A DNA stretch of 64,000 nt from Xanthomonas cissicola (GTDB lineage: Bacteria > Pseudomonadota > Gammaproteobacteria > Xanthomonadales > Xanthomonadaceae), in contig NZ_VZPL01000009.1 in the NCBI RefSeq assembly GCF_008801575.1, positions 1-64,000 on the forward strand, in the 5' to 3' direction. The notes under the pieces were generated by a model. The model was not told the origin of the DNA and did not search any database. It was given only the letters and a program-made list of their open reading frames with translations. How positions within the stretch are numbered: position 1 is the stretch's first letter; every line of letters begins with the position of its first letter. Below, piece after piece: positions 23,296 through 33,966 of this stretch. The translations under genes and the position numbers were made by a program.

Positions 23296-25061
23296 GCCTG
23301 ACGTTCGCGGAATTGCATGCCGTGCAGGTGCGAATACAAGCCGCCCTGCGCCAGCAATTGGTGATGCGTACCACGCTCGACGATCCGGCCCTGGTCCATC
23401 ACCAGCACCTGATCGGCATGCTCGATGGTGGATAGACGATGCGCGATGACCAGCGTGGTGCGGTCCGGCATCAGCTTGTGCAACGCATCTTGCACAAGTC
23501 GTTCGGACTCGTTGTCCAGCGCTGCGGTGGCCTCGTCCAGAATCAGGACCGGCGCGTCCTTGAGCATGGCGCGTGCGATCGCCAGACGCTGGCGCTGGCC
23601 GCCGGACAGGCGCCCACCCTTGGTGCCGACATGCGACTGCAGACCTTCGGGTAGCTGCGCGACAAACTCCATTGCATTGGCGCCCAGAATCGCGCGCTCC
23701 AACTGGCCGACATCGGCGTTGCGCATTTCGCCGAACGCCACGTTATCGGCGATGCTGCCGTCGAACAGCATCACCTGCTGGCCGACCAGCGCAATTTGCC
23801 GACGCAGATCCGCCAACGCATACGCCTGCACCGGATGCCCGTCGAGCAGGATCTGCCCGGCCTCGGCTTCGTAAAAACGCGGAATCAACTTGATCAGACT
23901 GGATTTGCCGCTCCCGGAACGCCCGACGATGGCGGTGACGGTGCCCGGTTGCGCAACGAAGCTGACATCTGCCAGCGCCGGATTGACCTGGCCGGGGTAG
24001 CGAGCCGTGACATCGCGAAATTCGATCAAGCCCTTGGCACGCGTCAGCGGCACGGTACCTTGATCCGGCTCGTCCGGGCTGTCGAGCACCGAAAACAGAC
24101 GCTCGGCCGATGCCAGGCCGCGCTGCACCATGTTCTGCACATTGGTCAGCTGCTTGAGGCCAGGAATGATCGTCAGCATCGAGGTCATCAGCACGACGAA
24201 ATTGCCGGCCGTCAGTCGCCCGGCCAAGGCCTGCGCACCGGCCACGAACAGCAATGCCGACAAGCCGATCGCGCCGATCATCTGCACGGTGGCAGTGGAA
24301 ATGCCGCGGGTGGATTCGACCTTCATCGCCAGGCGCAGGTTGCGATTGGCCAGCGCGCCATAGCGCTCCATTTCGGTCTGCTGAGCCCCGTAGATCTTGA
24401 CCTCCTGATGGCTGGACAAGGTCTGGTCGGCGGCCTGCAGCAGCTGCGCACCGCTTTCCTGGATGCTGTGGCTGATACGCCGGTAGCGCCGCGCCACCTT
24501 GTCCATCACCCAGGCCAGCACCGGGGCCAGCACCAGGATGGTCAATGTCACCTGCCAGCTATGCCACAGCATCAGCGCCAGCGCACCGATCACCTGCAGC
24601 GATTGCTGGATCATGACCTTGACCGCATCCACTGCGGCCTGCGCAACCTGGTCCGAATCCGAGCCCAGGCGTATCAACATCGACGGCACCGGCTCCGAAT
24701 CAAAGCGTGACCCTGGCAGGCGCAGATACTTGGCCATCACCTTGATGCGCAGATCGCGCGCGATGCTGCGTGCGGATTTGCCCATCGCCATGTCGGTGAT
24801 GTAGCCGGCCACGCCGCGCACCACGAACAGCAGGATGATCTGCACCGGCAGCCAGCGACTGACCTCGGCGTTCTTGTAGATGAAGGTCTCGTCGGTGATT
24901 GGCTTCATCAACGCCAGAAAACCGGTGGTGCCGGCCGCTTCGATCAACGCAGCGATCAGCGCGGCCACCAGCAACAAACGATACGGCTTGGCAAACGCCA
25001 GCAGGCGACGGTACGTGCGCCAGGAAGACACTGGCGCCGGGCGGTCGATGGAGATGGTCAC
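23292..25061 (-). CDS. msbA: Lipid A export ATP-binding/permease protein MsbA
   Basis: This 589-residue half-transporter flips lipid A-core from the inner to the outer leaflet of the inner membrane. The N-terminal half has six predicted spans ([23 protein letters not shown] and others). The ATPase domain has Walker [10 protein letters not shown], signature [14 protein letters not shown], Walker [12 protein letters not shown] and an H-loop in [13 protein letters not shown]. Translation starts at a GTG that overlaps the exbD stop (GTGA), and the stop overlaps lpxK. Confidence 0.95.
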   Translation of the reverse strand: MTISIDRPAPVSSWRTYRRLLAFAKPYRLLLVAALIAALIEAAGTTGFLALMKPITDETFIYKNAEVSRWLPVQIILLFVVRGVAGYITDMAMGKSARSIARDLRIKVMAKYLRLPGSRFDSEPVPSMLIRLGSDSDQVAQAAVDAVKVMIQQSLQVIGALALMLWHSWQVTLTILVLAPVLAWVMDKVARRYRRISHSIQESGAQLLQAADQTLSSHQEVKIYGAQQTEMERYGALANRNLRLAMKVESTRGISTATVQMIGAIGLSALLFVAGAQALAGRLTAGNFVVLMTSMLTIIPGLKQLTNVQNMVQRGLASAERLFSVLDSPDEPDQGTVPLTRAKGLIEFRDVTARYPGQVNPALADVSFVAQPGTVTAIVGRSGSGKSSLIKLIPRFYEAEAGQILLDGHPVQAYALADLRRQIALVGQQVMLFDGSIADNVAFGEMRNADVGQLERAILGANAMEFVAQLPEGLQSHVGTKGGRLSGGQRQRLAIARAMLKDAPVLILDEATAALDNESERLVQDALHKLMPDRTTLVIAHRLSTIEHADQVLVMDQGRIVERGTHHQLLAQGGLYSHLHGMQFRERQA

Positions 25062-25522
25062 TGGCGGGTTCCGTTGGTGCTTGTCTTGCCAGTCGTACCG
25101 GTGGCGCTGGCCGGAGGCGCGGTGGCGATGGCGATACGCCGGAAGCCGAGCTGGCCCAGCGCATCCTGCGCGGTCACCACGGCCTGATACGGGGTCCGCG
25201 CATCGGCGCGCATCAGCACGGTCTGTTCGCGGTCATCGCCGGCGATCTGGGCGATGGTCTGCTTGAGCGAGTCCACGTCCGAACGCAGCACTTCCTGATC
25301 GTTGATGAAATAACGCCCATCGGCATTGACCAGCACGCTCAGCGAACGTGGCGGTGTGCTGCTGTGTTGGTCGCTGGCGGTCGGCAGCTGCAATTGCAGC
25401 GTGGAGCGTGCGTCGAAGGTCGTGGTCACCACGAAAAAGATGATGAGGACGAGGATGACGTCAATCAATGGCACCAGGTCGATATGCGGCTCGTCCTGGC
25501 TTCGGTCGCTGCCGATGCGCAT
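25058..25522 (-). CDS. exbD: ExbD/TolR-family biopolymer transport protein
   Basis: This 154-residue protein has a short cytoplasmic N-terminus, one transmembrane helix (about 17-38) and a periplasmic domain. The motif HIDLVPLIDVILVLIIFF contains the conserved Asp at the membrane entry needed for proton coupling. With ExbB it forms a motor that drives TonB- or TolA-type partners. It is 3 bp downstream of exbB and overlaps msbA. This exbBD pair sits with lipid A genes, so it may serve the envelope rather than iron uptake. Confidence 0.9.
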   Translation of the reverse strand: MRIGSDRSQDEPHIDLVPLIDVILVLIIFFVVTTTFDARSTLQLQLPTASDQHSSTPPRSLSVLVNADGRYFINDQEVLRSDVDSLKQTIAQIAGDDREQTVLMRADARTPYQAVVTAQDALGQLGFRRIAIATAPPASATGTTGKTSTNGTRQ

Positions 25523-25525
25523 CCG

Positions 25526-26188
25526 TCAACCCTTTGCCGTGACAGACTTGCCGCCCGCTGCAGCCGGCGCGAAGGCTGCCGGCACGACTCGGCCATCCAT
25601 GGTGTCCAGCAACAAGATGGCTTCCTGCTCCATCTCGACGATGTAACCGGCGATCCGCCCCTTGAAGAAGCGATGCGCCATCAATGCCGGAACCGCGATG
25701 ATCATGCCGGTGGCAGTGCACACCAGCGCCTTGCCAATGCCGCCGGCGAGCTGATTCACATCGCCTACGCCGTGATCGAGGATGCCCAAGAACATCTGGA
25801 TCATGCCGACCACGGTACCGAGCAAACCCAACAATGGCCCAGCCGATGCGATCGTGCCCAACGCGTTCAGATAGCGCTCCATGCGATGCACCACATGCCG
25901 GCCGGTGTCTTCGATACGTTCGCGGATCACGTCACGCGGGCGGCCACGCACGTCCAGCGCCGCGGCCAGCAAGGCGCCCAACGGCGAATTGCGGCGCAGC
26001 GACTCGATGTGGGTGGGATCCAGATTGCCGCGCGCGGCCCAATTGCGCACCTCTTCACCCAGGCCCGGCGGCGTCACCTCATTGCGGCGCAGGCTCCACA
26101 GACGCTCCAGCACGATCGCCAGGGCGATCACGCCCAGCAACAGCAACGGCACCATCGGCCAACCGCCTGCCTTGACCAGCTCCAACAC
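25526..26188 (-). CDS. exbB: ExbB/TolQ-family proton channel protein
   Basis: This 220-residue inner-membrane protein starts at a GTG at 26188 with GGAGG nine bases upstream; no ATG near it fits. Three hydrophobic segments are visible: VPLLLLGVIALAIVLERLW, TIASAGPLLGLLGTVVGMIQMF and LVCTATGMIIAVPALMAHRFF. The GLLGTVxGM signature is the MotA/TolQ/ExbB channel motif. It pairs with exbD just downstream. The first 110 bp overlap the 3' end of comEC in another frame. Confidence 0.9.
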   Translation of the reverse strand: MLELVKAGGWPMVPLLLLGVIALAIVLERLWSLRRNEVTPPGLGEEVRNWAARGNLDPTHIESLRRNSPLGALLAAALDVRGRPRDVIRERIEDTGRHVVHRMERYLNALGTIASAGPLLGLLGTVVGMIQMFLGILDHGVGDVNQLAGGIGKALVCTATGMIIAVPALMAHRFFKGRIAGYIVEMEQEAILLLDTMDGRVVPAAFAPAAAGGKSVTAKG

Positions 26189-28628
26189 GATTCGATTCCT
26201 CCGGCAACGCGGCCGCCTGTTCGCTGACCGATAGGATAGCAGCCGACCGCCGCCGTTCCGCAGCATCCCATAGCCGCGGCTGCCAGCGCCGTCGCTCGCG
26301 CAGTTGCAGGCCCGCGGCACCGAGCCAAACCCGGATCGCTCCCGCCTGGGCGGTGTCCAACACCTCTGCCCCGCCTGACTTCCAGCGTTGCACGACCTCG
26401 GCGCGCGGATGCCCGAATCTGTTGCCATGACCGGACGACACCAACGCCAGGCGTGCTCCGGTGGCGGCGATGAAACCGGCTTGCGAGCCATCGGCGCTGC
26501 CGTGGTGCGGGACGATCACCAGCTCGGCACGCAGGTCCGCGGCGTGCCCGCGCAGCAGGCGGCGCTCGACGATGTCGCCAATATCGCCCGGCAACAGTGC
26601 GCTCGCATACGCGGTTTCGACCCGCAGCACGCAGCTGGATTGGTTGCGCAGGTAAGGAAAACCCGCGCCGGGATGCAAGAAGCGAAAGCGCACCCCGTCC
26701 CACTCCCACTGCTGCCCGGCGCGGCAGCGTGCGGTGACGTCCAACGGCGCACCCGGTGGCGCAGCCGTGCGTGCCACCGGCAGCCCCGTGCGCACTGCGG
26801 CATAGCCACCAGCATGATCGGCATCGGCATGGCTGAGCACGATGGCGTCCAGCCGGCGCACACCAAGCGCGCGCAACGCCGGCAGCACGACGCGCTCGCC
26901 GGCATCGAAGCCATCGCGCACCGCCGGACCGGTATCGAACAACAGCGCATGGCGTTGCGTGCGCACCAGCACCGCCAAGCCCTGACCCACATCCAGCACC
27001 TGCACTTCCGCCTCGCCTGCGGCCGGTAGCTCGCGATCCGGCCAGAGCAGCGGCAACCACAGCAGCGCCGCCAACGATTTACCCGGCGTCGCGCGCGGCA
27101 GCAACAGCCAGAACGCACCGAGCAAGGCGGCGATCAGGGCAACCCCATCGGACTCGGGCACCCACCACAACGCCACCGCGGTCTGCCCAAGCCAGACGAA
27201 CCCCGGCCAGGTCAGCTCAAAGCACCAGCCCGCAAGCTGCCATGCCCACACGCCGGTCCCCGGGTAGATCGCCTCAAGTGCGGTCCCCAACAGGCACAGC
27301 GGTACCACCACGAAAGTCCACCACGGAATGGCGATCAAATTGGCGAACGGCCCGACCAGCGACGCCTGCCCGAACAAGCTGACCGTCAACGGCAGCAGGC
27401 CAACGGTGGCCACGGTCTGCGCAGACAGGAAGCCGCGCACGATGGCGCGATCGTCAGACGGCAGGCACCAGACCAGCCATGCCACGCCGGCGAAGCTGAG
27501 CCAGAAGCCAGCAACCAGCACGCTGAGCGGATCCCACAGCAACACCGCCAACAAGGCGAGCGAAAGCACATGCGCGGTCGAGGCGCGTCGCCGCAGCACC
27601 CTGGCGAGGGCCACCACCGCAATCATCAATACGGTGCGTACCGTCGGCAGCGCCAGGCCAGCCAGTAGCGCGTAGGCCGCAGCGCCGAGTAGCGCGGCAA
27701 TCGATGCCGCATGCAGACGCGGCATGAATGTGCCCAGTCGCGGCTGCCAGCGCCATATGCCAGCGATCAGCAGCGCGAAGAATGCCCCGACCAGCCCGAC
27801 ATGAAATCCAGAGATGGCGATCAGATGGCTGAGCCCGGTCGCGCGCAACGTTGCCCATGCCGTATCGTCCAGCCCCCGGGTATCTCCGAGCGCGAGCGCC
27901 CGCAGGTACGGCGCAGAGGGGCCGCCGACACGCTCGGCGATGCGTTGCGACATCCGTTCGCGCCAGGCATCCACGCCTTGCGGCGGTACGGTCTGGTGTG
28001 CGGTTGCAGGGATGCGCACATAGCCCGTCGCAGCGATGCGCTGCGCCAGTGCCTGGCGCTCGGCATCGAAGCCTCCGGGATTGCGCAAGCCGCGTGGCGC
28101 ACGCAGCTTGAGCCGCAGCTGCCAGCGCGCACCTGCATGTAGCGCCGCGCGCGGGCCGATGCGCTCGGCATCAAAGTCGTCGTACCAGGCCACCTGCAGG
28201 AGCTTGCCACGCAGTGCCGCCGGCTGGGCCGGAGCCTCGTCCACGCGCAGCTGAAATCGGGTACGGCGTTGCTCGGCGATCGGTAGCCCGACAATCTGCC
28301 CGCGCACGGTGGCATCGCGTGTTTCATCCTGCGGAAGCAACTGCGCCTGCAGCGCACCAGTCACCTGCCATCCCATCGCTCCGAATCCAAGAAGTGCCGC
28401 AGCGCCGGCCAGCAATAGCGCACTCCAGCACGGGCGCAGCCACACCGTCGCGCCGCTGCCCAGCAACGCAACGCACATGCAGCCGACGTAAACCATGCGC
28501 GGCAGCAGTATGGGCGACCAGGCGCACGCCACCACGCCCAGCAATAACGCGGCCGCGATGACCACCGCCGATCCCATCTGCGGCGGTGCCGTGTGCGCTG
28601 ACACCTCCATGCTGTCGGTCGCCATCAT
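26079..28628 (-). CDS. comEC: ComEC/Rec2 DNA-uptake channel protein
   Basis: This 849-residue protein carries single-stranded DNA across the inner membrane in natural transformation. N-terminal membrane helices and a DUF4131/OB region (about 1-220) are followed by the multi-span Competence domain (about 230-520). The C-terminal metallo-beta-lactamase fold (about 550-770) shows LDVGQGLAVLVR, LSHADADHAGGY and VPHHGSADGSQAGF, so the metal ligands are present. Translation begins at one of two adjacent ATGs (28628 or 28625). The last ~37 codons overlap exbB and look like low-complexity read-through, so the functional protein may end before them. Confidence 0.9.
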   Translation of the reverse strand: MMATDSMEVSAHTAPPQMGSAVVIAAALLLGVVACAWSPILLPRMVYVGCMCVALLGSGATVWLRPCWSALLLAGAAALLGFGAMGWQVTGALQAQLLPQDETRDATVRGQIVGLPIAEQRRTRFQLRVDEAPAQPAALRGKLLQVAWYDDFDAERIGPRAALHAGARWQLRLKLRAPRGLRNPGGFDAERQALAQRIAATGYVRIPATAHQTVPPQGVDAWRERMSQRIAERVGGPSAPYLRALALGDTRGLDDTAWATLRATGLSHLIAISGFHVGLVGAFFALLIAGIWRWQPRLGTFMPRLHAASIAALLGAAAYALLAGLALPTVRTVLMIAVVALARVLRRRASTAHVLSLALLAVLLWDPLSVLVAGFWLSFAGVAWLVWCLPSDDRAIVRGFLSAQTVATVGLLPLTVSLFGQASLVGPFANLIAIPWWTFVVVPLCLLGTALEAIYPGTGVWAWQLAGWCFELTWPGFVWLGQTAVALWWVPESDGVALIAALLGAFWLLLPRATPGKSLAALLWLPLLWPDRELPAAGEAEVQVLDVGQGLAVLVRTQRHALLFDTGPAVRDGFDAGERVVLPALRALGVRRLDAIVLSHADADHAGGYAAVRTGLPVARTAAPPGAPLDVTARCRAGQQWEWDGVRFRFLHPGAGFPYLRNQSSCVLRVETAYASALLPGDIGDIVERRLLRGHAADLRAELVIVPHHGSADGSQAGFIAATGARLALVSSGHGNRFGHPRAEVVQRWKSGGAEVLDTAQAGAIRVWLGAAGLQLRERRRWQPRLWDAAERRRSAAILSVSEQAAALPEESNRVGAGQGRRLADGAVAVAGRDRPGDRAGASVEPAPQ

Positions 28629-28925
28629 GGACCCTATCGATCAACGTCTTCACCTTAGATCGCGAAACCTTCCACGCACAGCGGAGATCTACCCAAGCCT
28701 GGGTAGGAAGAACACTGCTGCGGCGGTCGCTGATTATGAATACGAACGACGTCCTGCGGCACGTCGCAATCACTTGATGCGGTGCGTAGCACAGTGCACA
28801 CGTGAAGATGCATGCCGCAGCAGATCGAGCGCTCAACGGCGCAAGCACGCCCTCTGGCCCAGCGTTCGCCCCGATTTCATGGTGTCACCGCTATGGTGAG
28901 ATTCGTTTTTTCAGGAGCCTCCCCC
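28629..28925. promoter_or_regulatory. Divergent intergenic region between comEC and the PRISE-like gene
   Basis: About 297 bp without a supportable gene. It must hold the start signals for comEC (minus) and the reductase (plus). TCAGGAGCC lies 5-6 bases before the plus-strand ATG as its ribosome-binding site. No clear operator is visible. Confidence 0.5.
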
Positions 28926-29990
28926 ATGCGTAAAGGCATTGCATTGATCGTCGGTGTGACCGGCATCTCCGGTTACAACCTTGCCAACGTGCTGCTCGCC
29001 GACGGCTGGACCGTGTACGGCCTTGCACGTCGGCCACTGCCCCACGACGGTGTCATTCCGGTGGCGGCCGATCTGCTGGACGCCGACAGCACGAACAATG
29101 CGTTGCGTGGTCTACCGATTACCCACGTGTTCTTCTGCACCTGGACGCGTCGCGATACCGAGCGCGAAAACGTCCAGGCCAACGGCGCGATGATGCGGCA
29201 CCTGTGCGATGCGCTCAGCGATGCGCCGCTGCAGCACATGGCGCTGGTCACCGGCACCAAGCACTACCTGGGCGCGTTCGAAAATTACGGCAGCGGCAAG
29301 GCCGAGACGCCGTTTCGCGAAAGCGAGCCGCGCCAGCCGGGCGAAAATTTCTACTACACGTTGGAAGACCTGCTGTTCGCGCATGCCGAGCAGCATGGTT
29401 TCGGCTGGAGCGTACATCGCTCGCACACCATGATCGGCATGGCCAACGGCAGTAATGCCATGAACATGGGCGTGACGCTGGCGGTATATGCATCGCTATG
29501 CAAGCACACCGGGCAACCGTTCGTGTTTCCAGGGTCGCAAGCGCAATGGAACAGCCTCACCGACCTTACCGATGCCGGGCTGCTTGGCCGCCAACTGGCC
29601 TGGGCCGGGCTTAGCCCCGCGGCGCGCAATCAGGCCTTCAACACCGTCAATGGCGATGTATTCCGCTGGCGCTGGATGTGGGGTGAGATTGCGAAGTTCT
29701 TCGAGCTCGACGCTGCGCCCTGCCCCGCTGTGCCGGAACCGCTGGAAGCACGCATGAGCCAGACCGCACCTGCCCTGTGGGCAGAGGTGGCCGCGCAACA
29801 CACGTTGGTAGAGTCCGACGTCAACCGGCTTGCATCGTGGTGGCATACCGATGCCGACCTGGGCCGCGAGATCGAGTGCGTCAACGACATGACCAAGAGC
29901 CGTGAATTGGGCTTCCTCGACTTCTACGACAGCCGCGCCTCGTTCTTCGAACTGTTTACCCGCCTGCGGGCACTGCGCATCATTCCTTGA
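28926..29990 (+). CDS. PRISE-like short-chain dehydrogenase/reductase
   Basis: This 354-residue protein starts at 28926 behind AGGAG. It has a Rossmann fold with VGVTGISGYNLA (the GxxGxxG of atypical extended SDRs, residues 10-16), CTWTRRDTERENVQAN, the GTKHYLG stretch, and the ENFYYTLEDLLF segment, in which PRISE enzymes carry the catalytic Tyr. PRISE (progesterone 5-beta-reductase/iridoid synthase-like) enzymes reduce enones with NADPH; the natural substrate in bacteria is unknown. It stands alone, convergent with lolD. Confidence 0.85.
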   Translation: MRKGIALIVGVTGISGYNLANVLLADGWTVYGLARRPLPHDGVIPVAADLLDADSTNNALRGLPITHVFFCTWTRRDTERENVQANGAMMRHLCDALSDAPLQHMALVTGTKHYLGAFENYGSGKAETPFRESEPRQPGENFYYTLEDLLFAHAEQHGFGWSVHRSHTMIGMANGSNAMNMGVTLAVYASLCKHTGQPFVFPGSQAQWNSLTDLTDAGLLGRQLAWAGLSPAARNQAFNTVNGDVFRWRWMWGEIAKFFELDAAPCPAVPEPLEARMSQTAPALWAEVAAQHTLVESDVNRLASWWHTDADLGREIECVNDMTKSRELGFLDFYDSRASFFELFTRLRALRIIP

Positions 29991-30007
29991 CCGATGCTGT
30001 GGCATCC

Positions 30008-30030
30008 CCGCAGGCCGCACTGGCCTGCGG
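30008..30030. terminator. Hairpin between the convergent PRISE-like gene and lolD
   Basis: CCGCAGGCC-GCACT-GGCCTGCGG is a perfect 9-bp stem 18 bp after the reductase stop codon. There is no strong T-tract, so it may be a weak terminator or a 3'-end stabiliser. Confidence 0.4.
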
Positions 30031-30200
30031 AGATCGTGCGGCATGTGCCCTGGCAGTCGCGCTGCATGCGATCGTTCGCTGCCACTGCACTTCAAAATGC
30101 GCCACCATTTCGGCTACCGGGCACGGCACCAGTGTCCACTGCAAATGCCACGCTCATCCGCAACGCGATCGGTCTGCCGATCGAGCGCGTCGCCATGTGC

Positions 30201-30935
30201 TTACACCGCAGACGGCGCCAATTCGCGCAGCTTGCCCTGGTGCAGCTCCAGCACGCGGTCCAGGCGCCGTGCCAAGCCACGGTCGTGCGTCACCAGTACC
30301 AGGCTGGTGCGCTGGGCGCGGTTGAGTTCCAGCATCAGCTCGAACACGGTACCCGCGGTCTTGTCGTCAAGATTGCCGGTGGGCTCGTCGCCCAACACGC
30401 AGCCCGGCTTGTTGACCAGTGCACGCGCCACCGCACAGCGCTGACGCTCGCCGCCGGAGAGTTCGCTGGGCTTGTGTTCGACGCGATGCCCAAGCCCGAC
30501 CGATTCCAGCAATTGCAGCGCCTGGCTTTTGGCAACGGCCACATCCTTGCCGGACAACAGCACCGGCATCATCACGTTCTCCAACGCTGTGAATTCCGGC
30601 AACAAGTGGTGGAACTGGTAGACGAAGCCGAGCGCCTGGTTACGCAGCTTGCCGCGCTGCGCGTCGGACAGCGCCGACATGCGCTCGCCGGCCACATACA
30701 CTTCGCCGGAGGTGGGAATATCCAGCCCGCCGAGCAGATGCAGCAAGGTGCTCTTGCCGGCACCGGAGGCGCCGACGATCGCCACGGTTTCGCCGGTGGC
30801 CACCGAGAGATCCAGGCCATCGAATACCGGCGTGCGCATCTTGCCTTCGGCGTAGGTCTTGGCCAGCGCTTCGGCGCGGATCACCGCAGTTGCCTGTTTT
30901 GGTGTTTGCACGAACGTTTCCCGGATCTCATTCAT
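30201..30935 (-). CDS. lolD: Lipoprotein-releasing ABC transporter ATP-binding protein LolD
   Basis: 244 residues from the ATG at 30935. It powers extraction of outer-membrane lipoproteins from the inner membrane with LolC/E. Walker [12 protein letters not shown], the LolD-typical [18 protein letters not shown], signature [15 protein letters not shown] and Walker [13 protein letters not shown] are all present. The start overlaps the lolC stop by 8 bp (ATGAATGA). An upstream frame extension is inside lolC and is not used. Confidence 0.95.
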   Translation of the reverse strand: MNEIRETFVQTPKQATAVIRAEALAKTYAEGKMRTPVFDGLDLSVATGETVAIVGASGAGKSTLLHLLGGLDIPTSGEVYVAGERMSALSDAQRGKLRNQALGFVYQFHHLLPEFTALENVMMPVLLSGKDVAVAKSQALQLLESVGLGHRVEHKPSELSGGERQRCAVARALVNKPGCVLGDEPTGNLDDKTAGTVFELMLELNRAQRTSLVLVTHDRGLARRLDRVLELHQGKLRELAPSAV

Positions 30936-32169
30936 AACGCAGCGCCTCCGCCGGCTGGGTGCGCGAAGCGCGCCACGCCGGGTACAAAGTCGCAAGGAAA
31001 CTCATCACCAATGCCACCACGGTGATCACCACCACGTCCTGGGTTTGCATATCGGTCGGCAGGCCGGTGATGTAGTACACGTCTTCGGGTAGCAACTTGA
31101 CGCTGAAAATCGTTTCGATCACGCCGAGGATGCGTTCAAGATTGAGCGTTAGCACGATGCCGCCGATCACGCCCATGAAGGTACCCATGAAGCCGATCAA
31201 CGAGCCCTGCACCATGAATACCTGCATCACCCCGGCCGGCGACAGCCCGAGGGTGCGCAAGATGGCGATATCGGCCTGTTTATCGGTCACCAGCATCACC
31301 TGCGACGACACCAGGTTGAACGCGCCCATCGCCACGATCAGCGACAGCAGGATGCCCATCACCGTCTTTTCCATCTTCAACGAGTGGTACAGGTTGGCGT
31401 TTTCCTGGGTCCAGTCGCTGACCCGATACGGGCCGTGCAACCTCACCGCCAGATCGCGCGCCACCGGCCAGGCCTGATCCATGTCATGCAGGCGCAGGCG
31501 CACGCCGGTGACGCCATCCATGCGCAGCACGCGCGCCAGGTCCTGCATGTTCACCACGGCGAGGCCGCGGTCGATTTCGTTGTATCCGGCCTCGAAAATA
31601 CCGCTCACGGTAAAGCGCTTGAGCCGCGGCATCGCGCCCAGCGGCGTCGCCTGGGTGTCGCTGAGCAACACGACGATGCTGTCGCCAACATCCACGCCAA
31701 GCCACAACGCCAGCTCCTTGCCGATGACGATGTTGTACGACCCAGGCGTCAGGCTGTCGACCGAACCCTGCTGCATCTTCTTGGCCAGCACCGACACCTT
31801 GCCTTCTTCGGCAGGAATCACGCCGCGCACGATGGCCGGCTGCTTGCGCGGGCCCTGCAATAAGGATTCGGTTTCGATGTAGGGCGCAGCACCGGCCACG
31901 CGCGGATCGGACATGGCGACCTCGACTGCATGCTGCCAATCGCGCATCGGCGCGCCTTCTGCACTGACGGTCGCGTGGGCAGCCATCTGCAGCAGGCGGT
32001 CGCGGATCTCCTTCTGGAAACCGCTCATCACTGCAAGCGTGGTGATCAGCACGGTTACGCCCAGGGCGATGCCCAGGATCGACGCCATCGAAATAAACGA
32101 GATGAAGCCATTGCGCCGCTTGGCACGCAGATAGCGCAAGCCGATGGCAACCGGAATAGGTTTGAACAT
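30928..32169 (-). CDS. lolC: Lipoprotein-releasing system transmembrane protein LolC/LolE
   Basis: 413 residues from the ATG at 32169; a TTG nine bases upstream gives three more residues and is less likely. The topology is one N-terminal span ([39 protein letters not shown]), a large periplasmic domain (about 50-260), and three C-terminal spans of the FtsX type. MacB_PCD and FtsX domains are implied. Only one such gene precedes lolD here, as in species with a single LolC/E-like (LolF) homodimer. The gene follows the sdh operon by 23 bp. Confidence 0.93.
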   Translation of the reverse strand: MFKPIPVAIGLRYLRAKRRNGFISFISMASILGIALGVTVLITTLAVMSGFQKEIRDRLLQMAAHATVSAEGAPMRDWQHAVEVAMSDPRVAGAAPYIETESLLQGPRKQPAIVRGVIPAEEGKVSVLAKKMQQGSVDSLTPGSYNIVIGKELALWLGVDVGDSIVVLLSDTQATPLGAMPRLKRFTVSGIFEAGYNEIDRGLAVVNMQDLARVLRMDGVTGVRLRLHDMDQAWPVARDLAVRLHGPYRVSDWTQENANLYHSLKMEKTVMGILLSLIVAMGAFNLVSSQVMLVTDKQADIAILRTLGLSPAGVMQVFMVQGSLIGFMGTFMGVIGGIVLTLNLERILGVIETIFSVKLLPEDVYYITGLPTDMQTQDVVVITVVALVMSFLATLYPAWRASRTQPAEALRYE

Positions 32170-32192
32170 GCGGTTCAACCGGGAAAGGGACG

Positions 32193-32940
<748 letters not shown>

Positions 32941-32954
32941 TCAATGCCGTGCGA

Positions 32955-33737
32955 TCAGGCGCGACGCGCCATCATCAACTTCTTGATTTCGGCGATCGCC
33001 AGCGCTGGATTCAAGCCCTTCGGGCAGGTCCGTGCACAGTTCATGATGGTGTGGCAGCGATACAGCTTGAACGGGTCTTCCAGATCGTCCAGACGCGCAC
33101 CGGTGTCTTCGTCGCGCGAATCGATAATCCAGCGGTAGGCCTGCAGCAGGATGGCCGGGCCAAGATACCGCTCGCCATTCCACCAGTAGCTCGGGCAGCT
33201 GGTCGAGCAGCAGGCGCACAGGATGCACTCGTACAAGCCATCCAGCTTGCGGCGGTCTTCCGGCGACTGCAGGCGCTCGCGATCCGGCGGCGGCGGCGTC
33301 TGGGTGCGGATCCACGGCTTGATCGACGCGTACTGCGCATAGAAGTGCGTCAGGTCCGGCACCAGGTCCTTGATCACGCTCATGTGCGGCAGCGGATAGA
33401 TCGGCACCTCGGACTTGCCGCACGCGGCAATCGCCTTGGTGCAGGCCAGCGTATTGGTGCCGTCGATGTTCATCGCGCACGAGCCGCAAATGCCCTCGCG
33501 GCAGGAGCGACGGAACGCCAGCGTCGGGTCGATCTCGTTCTTGATCTTGATCAGCGCGTCCAGGACCATCGGGCCGCATTTATCCAGATCGATCTCGTAA
33601 CTGTCGGTGCGCGGGTTGGCGTCGACGTCCGGATCCCAGCGGTAGACCTTGAAGGTGCGCGTGTTCTTGGCGCCCTTTGCAGGGTAATGCTTGCCCTTGC
33701 CGATCTTTGAATTCTTGGGGAGGGTGAACTCTGCCAT
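32955..33737 (-). CDS. sdhB: Succinate dehydrogenase iron-sulfur subunit
   Basis: This 260-residue subunit carries electrons from the SdhA flavin to ubiquinone. The [2Fe-2S] ligands are in [16 protein letters not shown], and [4Fe-4S] and [3Fe-4S] ligands in [16 protein letters not shown] and [17 protein letters not shown]. Its length is typical. It follows sdhA, with a 69-residue open frame in between, and belongs to the sdhC-D-A-B order read on the minus strand. Confidence 0.96.
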   Translation of the reverse strand: MAEFTLPKNSKIGKGKHYPAKGAKNTRTFKVYRWDPDVDANPRTDSYEIDLDKCGPMVLDALIKIKNEIDPTLAFRRSCREGICGSCAMNIDGTNTLACTKAIAACGKSEVPIYPLPHMSVIKDLVPDLTHFYAQYASIKPWIRTQTPPPPDRERLQSPEDRRKLDGLYECILCACCSTSCPSYWWNGERYLGPAILLQAYRWIIDSRDEDTGARLDDLEDPFKLYRCHTIMNCARTCPKGLNPALAIAEIKKLMMARRA

Positions 33738-33753
33738 AGCTGCTCTCGTTGGC

Positions 33754-33963
33754 TCAGGCGATGCGCGGTGCGGACGACAACCGCACCGTGCGCATGAAGG
33801 TAAAGATGACGGATGCCACTGCCGAAACAGTCGCGCAGCGGCCGGCCATCTGCCGGCGCTGCTCCAGGGTCATGCGACGACCAAACTGCTGTACCGGCTC
33901 GCTGCCACGCGCAGAGGCGATGGCGAGCCATGACAAGGCAACGGTGGGTCGCTGCATGCGCAT
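33754..33963 (-). CDS. Possible 69-residue protein between sdhA and sdhB
   Basis: The frame begins at an ATG just 3 bp past the sdhA stop and ends 16 bp before sdhB. It encodes a basic protein with one possible membrane helix ([15 protein letters not shown]). The fit to the gap suggests a real gene, but the composition (many Arg, Ser and Ala) is also what an unused frame gives. Nothing recognisable is present. Confidence 0.42.
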   Translation of the reverse strand: MRMQRPTVALSWLAIASARGSEPVQQFGRRMTLEQRRQMAGRCATVSAVASVIFTFMRTVRLSSAPRIA

Positions 33964-33966
33964 CGA

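Noticed and set aside
30936-30995. Longer lolD start upstream of 30935
   Set aside because: The extension lies inside lolC, has an Arg-rich shadow sequence, and the ATG at 30935 with the 8-bp overlap is the normal coupling.
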